DNA of 64,000 bases from Microbacterium sp. XT11 (GCF_001513675.1 NZ_CP013859.1:745081-809080); one strand, 5' to 3'. Counted from the first letter of the stretch, positions 34,894 to 45,378 are shown. Notes: generated by a model from the letters alone, not told the origin. Translations and numbers: made by a program.

Positions 34894-34909
34894 CGCACCT
34901 CCCGGTGCG
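34894..34909. terminator. Short hairpin between convergent genes
   Basis: CGCACC (34894-34899) and GGTGCG (34904-34909) flank a TCCC loop in the 87-base gap between the PucR gene and the convergent CoA-transferase gene. The stem is short, so confidence is low. Confidence 0.3.
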
Positions 34910-34963
34910 GGTGCTCGGGGATTCAGGGGACCGGGGCGAGGTCCAGCGCGGTTCAGCGGGGGT

Positions 34964-36106
<1,143 letters not shown>

Positions 36107-36125
36107 GTGCCGATGCCCCTCTCGT

Positions 36126-37709
36126 TCAGCGCACGAAGACCCGTTCGCCGCGGATCCAGGTCTCGGCCACGCGCACCGACGAGATCTCGTCGTCGGCGAC
36201 CGTGAAGACGTCGCGATCGAGCACCGCGAAGCTGCCGTCGGCGCCGGGTGTGAGAGCACCCACTCCGGCCAGCGGCGACAGCGATGCCGCTCGCGAGGTG
36301 TAGAGCAGCAGCGCCTGCGCGACGGTGATCGCGGCCTCGGGGCCGAACTCGACGCCGTTGTATGCGCGGCGGCGAACGGCAGCCTCGACCGACAGCATCA
36401 CGTCGTCGGCCCCGCTCCACGCCGTGGCCGGCCGGTCGGACGAGAGGGCGAGCGGCTGCAGCCCCGCGTACAGGCGGGCGATCGGATAGGCGTCTGGCAC
36501 CTGCTCGACGCGCAGCGCCTTCTCGTAGCCGTCGTACTCGGCGAAGAAGAACACCGTATGCGTCGCGATGCCGAAAGTCATCCGCGCCGTGCGCAGCCGT
36601 TCGAGGTACGCGTCCGAGACGATCGTCGCGTGCTCGATGCGCACCGACGGGATGCCGTCGAGCCACGGCTCTTCGTTCTCGAACAGCTCGACGACGCGGT
36701 ACAGCGCGCTGTCGCCCATCGCGTGCACGGCGAGCTGCACGCCGTTGCGGCGCGCCCAGCCGGCAGCGGCGAGCACATCGGCGTCGTCGACGAGGCGCAG
36801 GCCGTGATCGCAGGAGTCCGGATAGGGCTCGGCGACCCAGGCCGTGCGGTTCGAGTACGCACCGTCGAGCACGACCTTCACGCCGGCGACGCGGATCCGG
36901 CCCTCGCGATCGCCGGGCTCGAGGTCGGCGAGCGGGGCAGCCGGGTCCCACCCAGGGTAGAGCGCGACCCGGGTGCGCAGCCCGCGTTCTGCCGCTGCCC
37001 TGAAGGTGGCCAACGGCTCCTGGATGCGGTTCGACAGCAGGTCGCACACCGCCACGATCCCCCGCGACGCCCACTCCTCGCCGAGCGCGAGGATCGCGGC
37101 GATCTGCTCGTCGCGCGTCGGCGGCGGGATGTGCGCGGCGACGGCGTTCACGGCGGCGATCTCGGTGAGCACGCCGTTCGGGCGCCCCTCGGCATCGCGC
37201 TCGAACCGTGCACCGTCGGGGTCGGGAGTGTCGGCCGTGATGCCCGCGATCTCGAGCGCCCTGGTGTTGCATACCGCGGAATGCGCGTCGCAGCGCCACA
37301 CGAGCACCGGCCGTTCGGTCGACACCCGATCGAGGTCGGCGGCGGTGGGGCCGTCTCGCCCGGGGAACTTCGTGTCGTCGTAGCCCCGGCCGAGCACCCA
37401 GGCGCGCGGAGAGGTGAGCGTCTCGGCGTGCGCGCGCAGCACGTCGACGAGGTCGCCGCGAGAGAGCACGGCGGGCGGGAAGCACTCCACGGCGGCCGCC
37501 GTGCCCGCGAGAAGCGCTGGATGCGTGTGGCTGTCGATCAGCCCCGGCACAACCGTGCGGCCGCCGAGGTCGACGGCATCCGGATCGGTCACCTCGGCGG
37601 CGTCGCCGACCCAGTCGACGACGCCGTCGACGATGCGGAACGCCGAGGCGAAGGCGGTCTCCGACTCCCCGGTGAACACGCGCGCGTTCGTGACGGTGAT
37701 GCTCGCCAT
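36126..37709 (-). CDS. Amidohydrolase, YtcJ-like (Amidohydro_3)
   Basis: 527 residues. ITVTNARVFTGE and VVPGLIDSHTHPAL (first metal His pair), KVVLDGAYSNRTAW, LAVHAMGDSALYRVVELFE and VRIEHATIVSD are the Amidohydro_3/YtcJ pattern, and LALSSDRPATAWS carries the late Asp. Members hydrolyse N-substituted formamides, N-acyl amino acids and related amides. It lies one base downstream of a second, related amidohydrolase gene, so the pair may act on two bonds of one substrate. Confidence 0.92.
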   Translation of the reverse strand: MASITVTNARVFTGESETAFASAFRIVDGVVDWVGDAAEVTDPDAVDLGGRTVVPGLIDSHTHPALLAGTAAAVECFPPAVLSRGDLVDVLRAHAETLTSPRAWVLGRGYDDTKFPGRDGPTAADLDRVSTERPVLVWRCDAHSAVCNTRALEIAGITADTPDPDGARFERDAEGRPNGVLTEIAAVNAVAAHIPPPTRDEQIAAILALGEEWASRGIVAVCDLLSNRIQEPLATFRAAAERGLRTRVALYPGWDPAAPLADLEPGDREGRIRVAGVKVVLDGAYSNRTAWVAEPYPDSCDHGLRLVDDADVLAAAGWARRNGVQLAVHAMGDSALYRVVELFENEEPWLDGIPSVRIEHATIVSDAYLERLRTARMTFGIATHTVFFFAEYDGYEKALRVEQVPDAYPIARLYAGLQPLALSSDRPATAWSGADDVMLSVEAAVRRRAYNGVEFGPEAAITVAQALLLYTSRAASLSPLAGVGALTPGADGSFAVLDRDVFTVADDEISSVRVAETWIRGERVFVR

Positions 37710-37710
37710 G

Positions 37711-39180
37711 TCAGACCTCCCTGTGGGTGAAGCGACCGCCGAGCAGGGTCGCGGCGACGGGCATGGTGCGCAGCTCATCACGGTCACTGGCATAAGGGTC
37801 GCGGTCGACGAGCACGAGGTCGGCCGGCTGCCCGACCGCGACCGACGTGCGCACGGATGCCGCGAGCGCGACGTCGAGCGGAAGCCGCTGCTCGGGATGC
37901 CAGGCGTCCCGGTCGCCGCGGCTGCGCGAGGTGGCGGCGCTGAGCGAGATCCACGGGTCCAGGGGCGCGACCGGCGCATCGGAGCCGAGGCGCAGCTCTA
38001 CCCCCGACCGGTGCAGCGATCCGAACGCGAACGCCCGTCCGGTGCGGCCGGCCCAGTGGTGGTCTGCGATGTCGCGGTCGTCCATCGCGTGCTCGGGCTG
38101 CACGCTCGCGATGAGTCTGAGCCGGGCGAAGCGGGCGAAGTCCTCGTCGCGGACGAGTTGCGCGTGCTCGATCACGCCCGTCATGCCGAGCGATTCGAAC
38201 GTGTCGAGCACCTCGGTGTTCGCGCGATCGCCGATCGCGTGCACGGCCGCGCCGATGCCGACGTCCCTGGCCCTTTCGAGCAGACGCCGCAGTTCCGCGA
38301 CCGGCACGCTCTCCAGGCCGCACGCGTGCGGGTGCGACGGGTCCATGCCGGGATACGGGTCCCAGCACCACGCGGTGCGGGTGTTCAGCGAGCCGTCGAC
38401 GACCACCTTGAGCCGGCCGAACGTCACCAGCCCCGCCTCGTCGACGACGTCGCCGGTGCGTCGTCCGTCGGCGACGGCCTGCTCCAGCAGGTCGGGCCAC
38501 ACCGCGATCTCGGTGCGCAGCGACGTGATCCCGGCCGCCGTCCTGGCCGACCACTCGGTGACGTTGTCGGTGTTCTCGTACTCCACGACGCCCACGACAC
38601 CGCGGGCCGCCGCGGCGGCGGCCGCCTCAGCGTACGCCTCCGCGGGAAGGTGCGAGGCCTCGTCGAAGGAGTGCAGCAGTGCGATCCAGGGCCCCTCGCG
38701 CAGCAGGCCGGTCTCGTCGAGCTCGACGCCGAAGCGCCGGGCGGCCGCGCGGTTCATCCATCCGCAGTGCAGATCGCCGCTGACGAGCACGACGGGGAGG
38801 TCGGAGACGGTCTCCTCCAGCGCCTCCAGCGTCGCGGGTGCGGGCCACAACCCGTCGCGGAACCCGTAGCCCATGAGGACGCCGTCGGTGAGGGGCGCCC
38901 CGCCGGCGCGGGCGCGGCGGACGACCGCGAGCACGTCGTCGGCGCTGTGCGTCTCGGTCAGATCGAGTCGGCGGCGACGGATGACGTGCTGCGTGAAGTG
39001 CACGTGCGCGTCCCAGAGCCCGGGACCGACCCAGCGTCCGTCGGCGTCGACGACCTCCCCCGCCGGCACGACGGATCCCGCGGGGCCGAGTTCCGCGATG
39101 ACGCCGTCGCGCACGAGCAGGTCGATCGGCTCCCCCCCGTCATAGCGGCGCGCACCGCGGAGGGTGAGGGTCTCGGTCAT
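37711..39180 (-). CDS. Amidohydrolase, YtcJ-like (second copy)
   Basis: 489 residues. TLTLRGARRYDG, VGPGLWDAHVHFTQHV (HxH), FGRLKVVVDGSLNTRTAWCW, IGAAVHAIGDRANTEVLDTFE and GVIEHAQLVRDEDFARF place it in the same subfamily as its neighbour; LRLGSDAPVAPLDPW holds the late Asp. It carries the family's full metal set. The substrate is unknown. Operon context (CoA-transferases, ornithine cyclodeaminase family, HMG-CoA enzymes) favours an amide of an amino acid or diamine. Confidence 0.92.
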   Translation of the reverse strand: MTETLTLRGARRYDGGEPIDLLVRDGVIAELGPAGSVVPAGEVVDADGRWVGPGLWDAHVHFTQHVIRRRRLDLTETHSADDVLAVVRRARAGGAPLTDGVLMGYGFRDGLWPAPATLEALEETVSDLPVVLVSGDLHCGWMNRAAARRFGVELDETGLLREGPWIALLHSFDEASHLPAEAYAEAAAAAAARGVVGVVEYENTDNVTEWSARTAAGITSLRTEIAVWPDLLEQAVADGRRTGDVVDEAGLVTFGRLKVVVDGSLNTRTAWCWDPYPGMDPSHPHACGLESVPVAELRRLLERARDVGIGAAVHAIGDRANTEVLDTFESLGMTGVIEHAQLVRDEDFARFARLRLIASVQPEHAMDDRDIADHHWAGRTGRAFAFGSLHRSGVELRLGSDAPVAPLDPWISLSAATSRSRGDRDAWHPEQRLPLDVALAASVRTSVAVGQPADLVLVDRDPYASDRDELRTMPVAATLLGGRFTHREV

Positions 39181-39211
39181 GATGCTCCTCTCAGCGCAGG
39201 CGGCGCGGCGG

Positions 39212-40240
39212 TCAGGCGACGGGGACGGGCGATGTCGCGAACCCGAACAGATCTTTCGGGTCGTCGGGGGCGGCGACGAGGTCGATCTCGCGGCCGAGTC
39301 CGGTGCCGGCGATGTCGGCGCGCAGGTGCCGGAGAGCGGAGAAGTCCTCGATCGCGAACCCGACCGAGTCGAAGATCGTCACCTGGTCGGGCGACGTGCG
39401 CCCCTCCGCGTCGCCCGTGAGCACCCGCCAGAACTCCGTCACCGGGAAGTCCGGTGCCACGTTCTGGATCTCGCCCTCGATGCGGGTCTGCGGTGTGTAC
39501 TCCACGAACACCGGTCCCCGCTCGAGGATGCGCGGGTCGAGCTCGGTCTTTCCGGGGCAGTCGCCGCCGATCGTGTTGATGTGCATGCCGGGGGCCACGT
39601 CGGCATCCGTCAGCACCTGCGCGATGGCCTTGTCAGCCGTGCACGTCGTCACGATGTCCGCGCCCTCCGCAGCCTCCGCCGCCGAGGAGCAGACCGTGAC
39701 GTCGAACCCCCGCGGCACGAGGTTGCGGACCAGCTTGGCGGACGCCGCGGGGTCGACGTCGAACACCCGCAGCCGCGACACCCCGAGCACACCGCGGAAC
39801 GCGAGGGCCTGGAACTCGGCCTGGCTGCCGGCGCCCACCATCGCCATCACCGCGGAGTCGGGACGAGCCAGCCGCCGGGCCACCATCGCCGAGGTCGCCG
39901 CCGTGCGCAGCGCCGTGAGAACGGTCATCTCGGCCAGGAATACCGGATACCCGTTGTGCACATCCGCGAGCATCCCGAACGCCGTGACGGTCTGGAAGCC
40001 GCGGGCGGGGTTGAACGGGTGCCCGTTCACGTACTTGAACGCGTACACGTCGGGGTCGCTCACGGGCATGAGCTCGATCACCCCGAACGGCGTGTGGTTG
40101 GCGATGCGATGGCTCTTGTCGAACGACTCCCACCGCCGGAAATCGGCCTCGATCGTGTCAGCCATCGCGGTCATGATCGCCTCCGGGCCGCGCTGTGCGA
40201 CCCACTCGACCATGTCCGACACTCCGACGAACGCCGTCAT
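39212..40240 (-). CDS. Ornithine cyclodeaminase/mu-crystallin family protein
   Basis: 342 residues. The Rossmann motif MVGAGSQAEFQALAF, the substrate-side segment YAFKYVNGHPFNPARGFQTV, and TTCTADKAIAQVLTDADVAPGMHINTIGGDCPGKTELD are typical; FVEYTPQTRIEGEIQ resembles ornithine cyclodeaminases of about 340-355 residues. Ornithine cyclodeaminase turns ornithine into proline with NAD; other members reduce ketimines or oxidise alanine, so the activity needs proof. Its ATG overlaps the paiB stop by four bases. Confidence 0.9.
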   Translation of the reverse strand: MTAFVGVSDMVEWVAQRGPEAIMTAMADTIEADFRRWESFDKSHRIANHTPFGVIELMPVSDPDVYAFKYVNGHPFNPARGFQTVTAFGMLADVHNGYPVFLAEMTVLTALRTAATSAMVARRLARPDSAVMAMVGAGSQAEFQALAFRGVLGVSRLRVFDVDPAASAKLVRNLVPRGFDVTVCSSAAEAAEGADIVTTCTADKAIAQVLTDADVAPGMHINTIGGDCPGKTELDPRILERGPVFVEYTPQTRIEGEIQNVAPDFPVTEFWRVLTGDAEGRTSPDQVTIFDSVGFAIEDFSALRHLRADIAGTGLGREIDLVAAPDDPKDLFGFATSPVPVA

Positions 40241-40890
40241 GCCCCGGCCCCCTCTCCATCCAGCACGGCGCGATTCACCGCGGCGATGCGCGCGGCCAAC
40301 CGCGGATTCTCATACGGACCCGGTCGCCGCAGCGCGTCGACGACGCGCGCGATCACCTCGGCCGGCTTGTCCTGGCTCATCTTCTCCTTGGCCTCGAACC
40401 TCTCCACCCGCAGCCGGAACCCCACCGTGCCGTGCACGATGCGCTCGGCGTACGCGGTGTTCTCGAGCGTCCTCGTCATGAGGAACGGCTCCGGCAGCGG
40501 CCTCTCGAACCACTCGACGAGCCGATCCAGCACCCGCAGGTTCTCCTCGTCGGAGAGGATCTCGGGGGTGCCGAACAGGTGCGCGACCGCGAAGTCCCAC
40601 GTCGGCACGGCAGGCGACACTCCGTACCATCCCGGGGAGACGTAGCCCTGCGGCCCGTAGACGATCACCATCGTCTCGTGTCGCCCGAGCTCGTGCAGCC
40701 GCTCATCCGGGCGCCCGACGTGGCTGAGCAGCACGATGCCGTCGGCGTCCTCGTCGAGCAGCACCGGATAGTGCGACGCGACGAGTCCCGCACCGGGCAC
40801 ATGGCTGACGATCGTCGCCCACGGGTTCTCGCGCACGAGCGCACGGATCGTCTCGACGTCGTCGAGCGCGTAGTCGGGGTTATGCCTCAT
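40237..40890 (-). CDS. PaiB-like FMN-binding protein
   Basis: 217 residues. MRHNPDYALDDVETIRALVRENPWATIVSH, VASHYPVLLDED, LLSHVGRPDER, ETMVIVYGPQGYVSPGWYG and VPTWDFAVAHLFG are the PaiB landmarks. Proteins of this family bind FMN; in Bacillus PaiB modulates sporulation and degradative-enzyme genes, but many copies sit in catabolic operons with unknown roles. It sits between the MaoC-type hydratase and the ornithine cyclodeaminase family gene. Confidence 0.92.
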   Translation of the reverse strand: MRHNPDYALDDVETIRALVRENPWATIVSHVPGAGLVASHYPVLLDEDADGIVLLSHVGRPDERLHELGRHETMVIVYGPQGYVSPGWYGVSPAVPTWDFAVAHLFGTPEILSDEENLRVLDRLVEWFERPLPEPFLMTRTLENTAYAERIVHGTVGFRLRVERFEAKEKMSQDKPAEVIARVVDALRRPGPYENPRLAARIAAVNRAVLDGEGAGA

Positions 40891-40929
40891 GAGCTCTCCT
40901 GGTGGTGGCGGCGCGGCCGCACGGGGCTG

Positions 40930-41748
40930 TCATGCCCATCGGATGTCGGCGGTGGCGAGCACCACGTCGTCGGCGTCGACCGCGGTGACGACCGTCGAGC
41001 CGGCCGAGGTGCGACCCGCGATGCGCAGCGGGCGGTCCACGAGCACAGGGGCGACGGCGCGCACGTCGAGCTGCGCCGGAATGCGGCCGGGCTCGTGCGT
41101 GCGAGCCGCGTCCATGAGCAGGATGCGGGTGAGCGGCCCGTGCACGAGGAGGTCGGGCAGCCCTTCGACCTGGCGCGCCCATTCGCGGTCGTAGTGGATC
41201 AGGTGCGTGTTGAACGTCAGCGCCGAGAAGCGGAACAGCTGCCGCGCGTCGAGCGTCCGCTCGTCGACCCAGTCGGCCTCCGCGACGATCGAGGCATCCG
41301 CACGGGGCGGCCGTGCGGGAGCATCCGGATCGGCCGCCTCGAGGAACACGTCGTGCCACACGCTGCGCACCGCGATATCGCCGTCGACCGCGTACTCGCG
41401 CTCGATGTCGACGAACACGAGCCGTCCTCGCGACCCCGACTTCTCGACGACCGAGCCGAGCGAGGTGGTCTGCGTGACCTCGTCGCCGATGCGGATCGGG
41501 CGGAGGAACTCGGTGGTCTCGCCCGCGTACATGCGCCGCGGCAGATCGATCTCGGGCACGACGCCGTCTCGCGCCGGCGTGCCGTCGGGGCGCAGGTCGG
41601 CCAGGGCGGCGTCGAACGGGAAGAAGACGCCTTCCCAGCCGGGCGGCAGGGCGTCGCCGGCGCCGAGGGCGTGCTCGTGCCCGGCGAACGTGCCGCGGTA
41701 CGCCTCGACGGTCGAGGCATCGATTCGTTCGCTCCGCACGACGCTCAC
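40930..41748 (-). CDS. MaoC/HTD2-type hydratase (mesaconyl-C4-CoA-hydratase-like)
   Basis: 272 residues with two hot-dog halves. The N-terminal half has LPPGWEGVFFPFDAALADLRPDGTP and RRMYAGETTEFLRPIRIGDEVTQTT; the C-terminal half has LFRFSALTFNTHLIHYDREWA and LLVHGPLTRILLMD, where the Asn/His of the hydratase active site lie. It fits fumaryl/mesaconyl-CoA hydratases (the Meh family). GTG 41748 overlaps the stop of a CaiB CoA-transferase gene, so it probably hydrates the enoyl-CoA made by that enzyme, perhaps 3-methylglutaconyl- or anhydromevalonyl-CoA. Confidence 0.9.
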   Translation of the reverse strand: MSVVRSERIDASTVEAYRGTFAGHEHALGAGDALPPGWEGVFFPFDAALADLRPDGTPARDGVVPEIDLPRRMYAGETTEFLRPIRIGDEVTQTTSLGSVVEKSGSRGRLVFVDIEREYAVDGDIAVRSVWHDVFLEAADPDAPARPPRADASIVAEADWVDERTLDARQLFRFSALTFNTHLIHYDREWARQVEGLPDLLVHGPLTRILLMDAARTHEPGRIPAQLDVRAVAPVLVDRPLRIAGRTSAGSTVVTAVDADDVVLATADIRWA

Positions 41749-42974
41749 GGCAGTGCTCCCGCCGCGCGGAGCTCCGCGATGCGCGCAGCGTCATAGCCCG
41801 CGAACTCCGCGAGCACCCGGTCGGCGTGCTCGGCGAAGCGGTTGGCCGTGCGTGCGGGCGTCGCCGGGGTGGCGGAGAGCTTGATCGGCTGCCCGAACAT
41901 GCGCAGCACGCCCAGGTCGCCGTAGTCGGCCTCGACGATCATGTCGCGCTCTGCGGTGCCGGGGTCGTCGACCACTTCGCCGATCGTCTTGACGGCCGTG
42001 AGCGGCACGACGTCACCGGCGAGGTCCTCGAGCTCCTGCTTCGTGCGGCCCGCGAGCCATCCGGCCACGATCGGCTTGACCTTGCGCTCGTAGACGTCGG
42101 GGTCGAACCGCTTGCGCATGGTGTCGATCTCGGGATCGTCCTTGTGCTCGGGCGTGCCGAACAGATCGCAGCTCGCGTTCCACAGCCGGTCGGTGTACGC
42201 GCCGAAGAAGACCTGGCCGTCCGCGCAGTCGAACAGCTCGTACGGACGCACCCAGGCGTGGGCGTTGCCCTGCGGTGAGGCGACGGCGCCGGTCACGGTG
42301 TAGTCGACCACCGCCGTCTCGGTGAGGGCGATGATGCTGTCGACCTGCGCGACGTCGACGACCTGCCCCTGGCCGGTCGCCTCGGCATGGCGCAGCGCGG
42401 CGAGCGTGCCGATCACGGCGAACAGCGTGGCCGAGAGGTCGCCGATCGTCACGCCGACGCGCACGGGCGGATGCTCGGCGTAGCCGTTCATCGACCAGAT
42501 GCCGCCCGCTGCCTGAGCGGTGTTGTCGAACGCGGGGCGACGGCTGCGCGATCCGGTGCGGCCGTAGCCGGAGATGGCGGTGTACACGAGCCGCGGGTTG
42601 ATCTCGCGCAGCACCTCGTAGCCGACACCGAGCTTCTCCATCGTGCCGGGGCGGAAGTTCTCGACGAGCACGTCGGCACCCCGCACGAGGTCCTTGAGCA
42701 CCTCTTTGCCCTCGGGCGTCGCGAGGTCGATCCCCACCCCGAGCTTTCCGCGGTTGTACTGCGCGTAGTAGGCGCTGAACTCCTCCTCCCCGTCGGTGAG
42801 GTAGGGCGGGAAGCCGCGGGAGACGTCGGGGTCGCGAGGGTTCTCGACCTTGATGACGGTCGCGCCGAGGTCGGCGAGCATCTGCGCCGCGTAGGGACCC
42901 GCGAGCACGCGAGAGAGGTCGATCACGGTGACTCCGGCGAGCGCGCCGGGGGCGGGGAGAGAGGTGTCGATCAT
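41745..42974 (-). CDS. CaiB/BaiF CoA-transferase (paralogue of 19908-21179)
   Basis: 409 residues. LAGVTVIDLSRVLAGPYAAQMLADLGATVIKVENPRDPD, LVRGADVLVENFRPGTMEKLG and the catalytic Asp in TIGDLSATLFA are as expected for class III CoA-transferases. It is very similar to the protein encoded at 19908-21179, including SMNG and ALRHAEATGQGQ. ATG 42974 overlaps the HMG-CoA lyase stop (ATGA), so the two are coupled. Confidence 0.94.
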   Translation of the reverse strand: MIDTSLPAPGALAGVTVIDLSRVLAGPYAAQMLADLGATVIKVENPRDPDVSRGFPPYLTDGEEEFSAYYAQYNRGKLGVGIDLATPEGKEVLKDLVRGADVLVENFRPGTMEKLGVGYEVLREINPRLVYTAISGYGRTGSRSRRPAFDNTAQAAGGIWSMNGYAEHPPVRVGVTIGDLSATLFAVIGTLAALRHAEATGQGQVVDVAQVDSIIALTETAVVDYTVTGAVASPQGNAHAWVRPYELFDCADGQVFFGAYTDRLWNASCDLFGTPEHKDDPEIDTMRKRFDPDVYERKVKPIVAGWLAGRTKQELEDLAGDVVPLTAVKTIGEVVDDPGTAERDMIVEADYGDLGVLRMFGQPIKLSATPATPARTANRFAEHADRVLAEFAGYDAARIAELRAAGALP

Positions 42975-43951
42975 GCGGGCGTGACCTCCTGGTCGGTGGC
43001 TGAGGTGTCGAGCCCGGCTGCGGCGAGCGCGCGGGCCACGTTCGAGGCGGGGCGGACGCCACGGAGTCGCGAGAGCCACAGCGTGGTCGCGGCCAGGGCT
43101 TCGAGATCGAGTCCGGTCTCGATGCCGAGGCCGTGCAGCATCCACACGAGGTCCTCCGTCGCGAGATTACCGGTCGCGCCCTTCGCGTACGGGCACCGCC
43201 CCAGGCCGCCCACCGAGGAGTCGAACTCGGCGACCCCGAGACGAAGCGCCGCGTGCACGTTCGCGAGCGACTGCCCGTAGGTGTCGTGCAGGTGCAGCGC
43301 GATCGCGCCAACGGGTATGCCCGCCGCCACGACGGCGTCGATGACGGCGGCGGTATGCCCTGGTGTGGCCACGCCGATCGTGTCGCTGATCGCCACGGTG
43401 CGTGCGCCCGCCTCGCACAGCGACACCGCTGCGGCCACCACGGCTGCCGTGTCGACCGCGCCCTCCCAGGGATCGCCGAACGCCATCGACACGTAGCCCC
43501 GCACGGGGACGCCCTGTGCGGTGGCGGCGGCGATCACGTCGACCGCGCGCTCGATCGCGCCCGCCCTCGTCGTGTTGAGGTTGGCCTGCGCGAACGCCTC
43601 GGTCGCGCTGACCACGACGGAGACGTCGCGGATGCCGGCATCCAGGGCCCTGTGCAGGCCGCGCAGATTCGGCACGAGGCCGACGGCCCTGGCGCCGTCC
43701 GGCACGTCGAGGTCGGCGACGACCTGTTCGGCGTCGGCGAGCTGCGGTATCCAGGTGGGCGGCACGAAGCTGGTGACCTCGAGCGCGCGACTGCCGGCAG
43801 CGTAGAGCCGGCGGCACAGCTGCACCTTCACCGGAGCGGGGATGATGTCGGTCTCGGCCTGCAGGCCGTCGCGGGGGCCGACCTCGAACACCGTGACGCG
43901 CGACGGCAGCCCCTCTTCGGGGACGACCCTCGGCGCGGGGAGCTCGGTCAT
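42971..43951 (-). CDS. HMG-CoA lyase family protein
   Basis: 326 residues. TVFEVGPRDGLQAE (metal/catalytic Arg-Asp), TEAFAQANLNTTRAGAIER, the HxH metal ligands in HLHDTYGQSLANV, and the flexible loop signature GGLGRCPYAKGATGNLATEDLVWML with the catalytic Cys are all there. The reaction would split (S)-HMG-CoA to acetoacetate and acetyl-CoA; citramalyl-CoA-cleaving relatives exist, so the neighbouring HMG-CoA reductase is what makes HMG-CoA most likely. Its ATG overlaps the reductase stop. Confidence 0.93.
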   Translation of the reverse strand: MTELPAPRVVPEEGLPSRVTVFEVGPRDGLQAETDIIPAPVKVQLCRRLYAAGSRALEVTSFVPPTWIPQLADAEQVVADLDVPDGARAVGLVPNLRGLHRALDAGIRDVSVVVSATEAFAQANLNTTRAGAIERAVDVIAAATAQGVPVRGYVSMAFGDPWEGAVDTAAVVAAAVSLCEAGARTVAISDTIGVATPGHTAAVIDAVVAAGIPVGAIALHLHDTYGQSLANVHAALRLGVAEFDSSVGGLGRCPYAKGATGNLATEDLVWMLHGLGIETGLDLEALAATTLWLSRLRGVRPASNVARALAAAGLDTSATDQEVTPA

Positions 43952-45225
43952 GCGCCCCCCTCGCCGCGCAGCTCGGCCAGCACCTCGCGAGCGTGCTCGA
44001 TGCGGATGCGGCGGTCGGCGACGATGCGCGCGGCGACCGCCGCGACCTCGTGCACCTCGGCGCCGGCACTCGCGGCGATCGTGCGGGCGTGCAGCGTCAT
44101 GTGCCCGCGCTGGATGCCCTCGGCGGCCAGCGCGCGGCACGCCGCGAGGTTCTGCGCGAGGCCGACGGCGGCGATGACGCCGGCGAGCTCACGCGCGGTC
44201 TGCACCCCCAGCATCCGCACGGCGGCCTGCGCCGTGGGGTGCGCGCGGGTGGCGCCGCCGACGAGGCCGACCGCGAGCGGCACCTCGAGCGTGCCGACGA
44301 GGTTGCCCTCCGCGTCCTTCTCGAACTGCGACAGCGCCGCGTACCGCCCCGAGCGCGCGGCGTGCGAGTGGCAGGCGGCCCCGACGGCGCGGGTGTCGTT
44401 GCCCGTGGCGAGCACGACAGCCGTGATGCCGTTCATGATCCCCTTGTTGTGCGTCGCGGCACGGTACGGGTCGGCCTCGGCGAAGGCGCTCGCGGCGACG
44501 ATGTCATCGACCACCTGCGCCCCGCCCAGCAGTTCGGCGTCGAACACGGCGCGGGCGCGCGTGAGGCGCAGCTCCGCCTTGTTGGTGAGGATGCGCAGCA
44601 GCGTGCGGGTGCCGGCGAGCTCGGCGACGCGCGGCGCGATCGCCTCGGCCATCGTGTTGACGGCGTTCGCACCCATGGCGTCGCGCACGTCGACGTGCAG
44701 GTGCAGGATCACCTGCACACCCGCGCGCGTCGGCAGCACGCGCACCGAGATGTCGAACGCTCCCCCGCCGAGCGATACGAGCATCGGGTCCTGCTCGTTG
44801 GCGAGCGCGAGGAGCTCGGGGGCGGCCTCGAGCAGCGCGAAGCGGGTGCCGTGCGGGTCGACCGCGTCGAGCACCTGGATCTGCGCGATCATCACGTCAC
44901 CCGTGTACGAAGTGGTGAAGCCGCCGTGGACGCGTGCCATGCGGGCGGCGTTGGATGCGGCGGCCACCACGCTGGGCTCCTCGGTCGCCATCGGGATGAG
45001 GCGGTCGCGGCCGTCGATCGTGAAGTTGGTCGCGACGCCGACGGGCACGCCGATCATGCCGACGACGTTCTCGATCATGTGGTCCGCCGCGGCGAGGGAG
45101 AGCCCGGCTTCCGGCTGCAGGGCGCTCAGGTCGCCCGGCTCGAGTCCGGCGCCCTCCGCCACGAGCGCGAGCCTGTCGCCCGGCGTGTGGTCGCGGAGTC
45201 CGGGGATTCGGCTGTTGATCGACAT
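43948..45225 (-). CDS. Class II hydroxymethylglutaryl-CoA reductase (degradative type)
   Basis: 425 residues. Catalytic residues are recognisable: Glu in ENVVGMIGVPVGVA (E52), Lys in THNKGIMNGI, Asp in ATGNDTRAVGAACH, and His in HMTLHAR. The cofactor loop VRDAMGANAVNTMAE has the Asp associated with NAD use in Pseudomonas mevalonii HMGR. Most class II enzymes either make mevalonate or, with NAD, oxidise it to HMG-CoA. Being first in an operon followed by HMG-CoA lyase argues for the degradative direction. Confidence 0.93.
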   Translation of the reverse strand: MSINSRIPGLRDHTPGDRLALVAEGAGLEPGDLSALQPEAGLSLAAADHMIENVVGMIGVPVGVATNFTIDGRDRLIPMATEEPSVVAAASNAARMARVHGGFTTSYTGDVMIAQIQVLDAVDPHGTRFALLEAAPELLALANEQDPMLVSLGGGAFDISVRVLPTRAGVQVILHLHVDVRDAMGANAVNTMAEAIAPRVAELAGTRTLLRILTNKAELRLTRARAVFDAELLGGAQVVDDIVAASAFAEADPYRAATHNKGIMNGITAVVLATGNDTRAVGAACHSHAARSGRYAALSQFEKDAEGNLVGTLEVPLAVGLVGGATRAHPTAQAAVRMLGVQTARELAGVIAAVGLAQNLAACRALAAEGIQRGHMTLHARTIAASAGAEVHEVAAVAARIVADRRIRIEHAREVLAELRGEGGA

Positions 45226-45279
45226 CGGCCACCTTTCTGGGAGTCAGCAGCCGGATCCTCGGCGCTGCGGTCAAGGACG

Positions 45280-45285
45280 ACACTA
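45280..45285 (-). promoter_or_regulatory. -10 box candidate of the HMG-CoA reductase operon
   Basis: On the minus strand TAGTGT is read at 45285-45280, giving a leader of about 50 bases. Its -35 region would fall in the inverted repeat at 45301-45331. Confidence 0.35.
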
Positions 45286-45300
45286 GGAGCGACATCCGGG

Positions 45301-45331
45301 CGCGGCGATGGGTGGAGCATCCATCGCCGCG
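45301..45331. promoter_or_regulatory. 11-base inverted repeat in the HMG-CoA reductase promoter
   Basis: CGCGGCGATGG (45301-45311) is perfectly inverted at 45321-45331 with a 9-base spacer. It lies in the 202-base divergent region between the reductase operon and an alpha/beta-hydrolase gene, over the expected -35 region of the operon, so an activator or repressor site is likely. The GAF/PucR regulator at 46310 is the nearest candidate. Confidence 0.55.
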
Positions 45332-45378
45332 GCGTCGCTATATGCGCTCGACACATCACCGGGCATCCGCAGGAAGCC

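Noticed and set aside
42971-43951. Isopropylmalate synthase or other Claisen enzyme
   Set aside because: The GLGRCPYAKGATGNLATED loop with its Cys is specific for HMG-CoA lyase-type enzymes.
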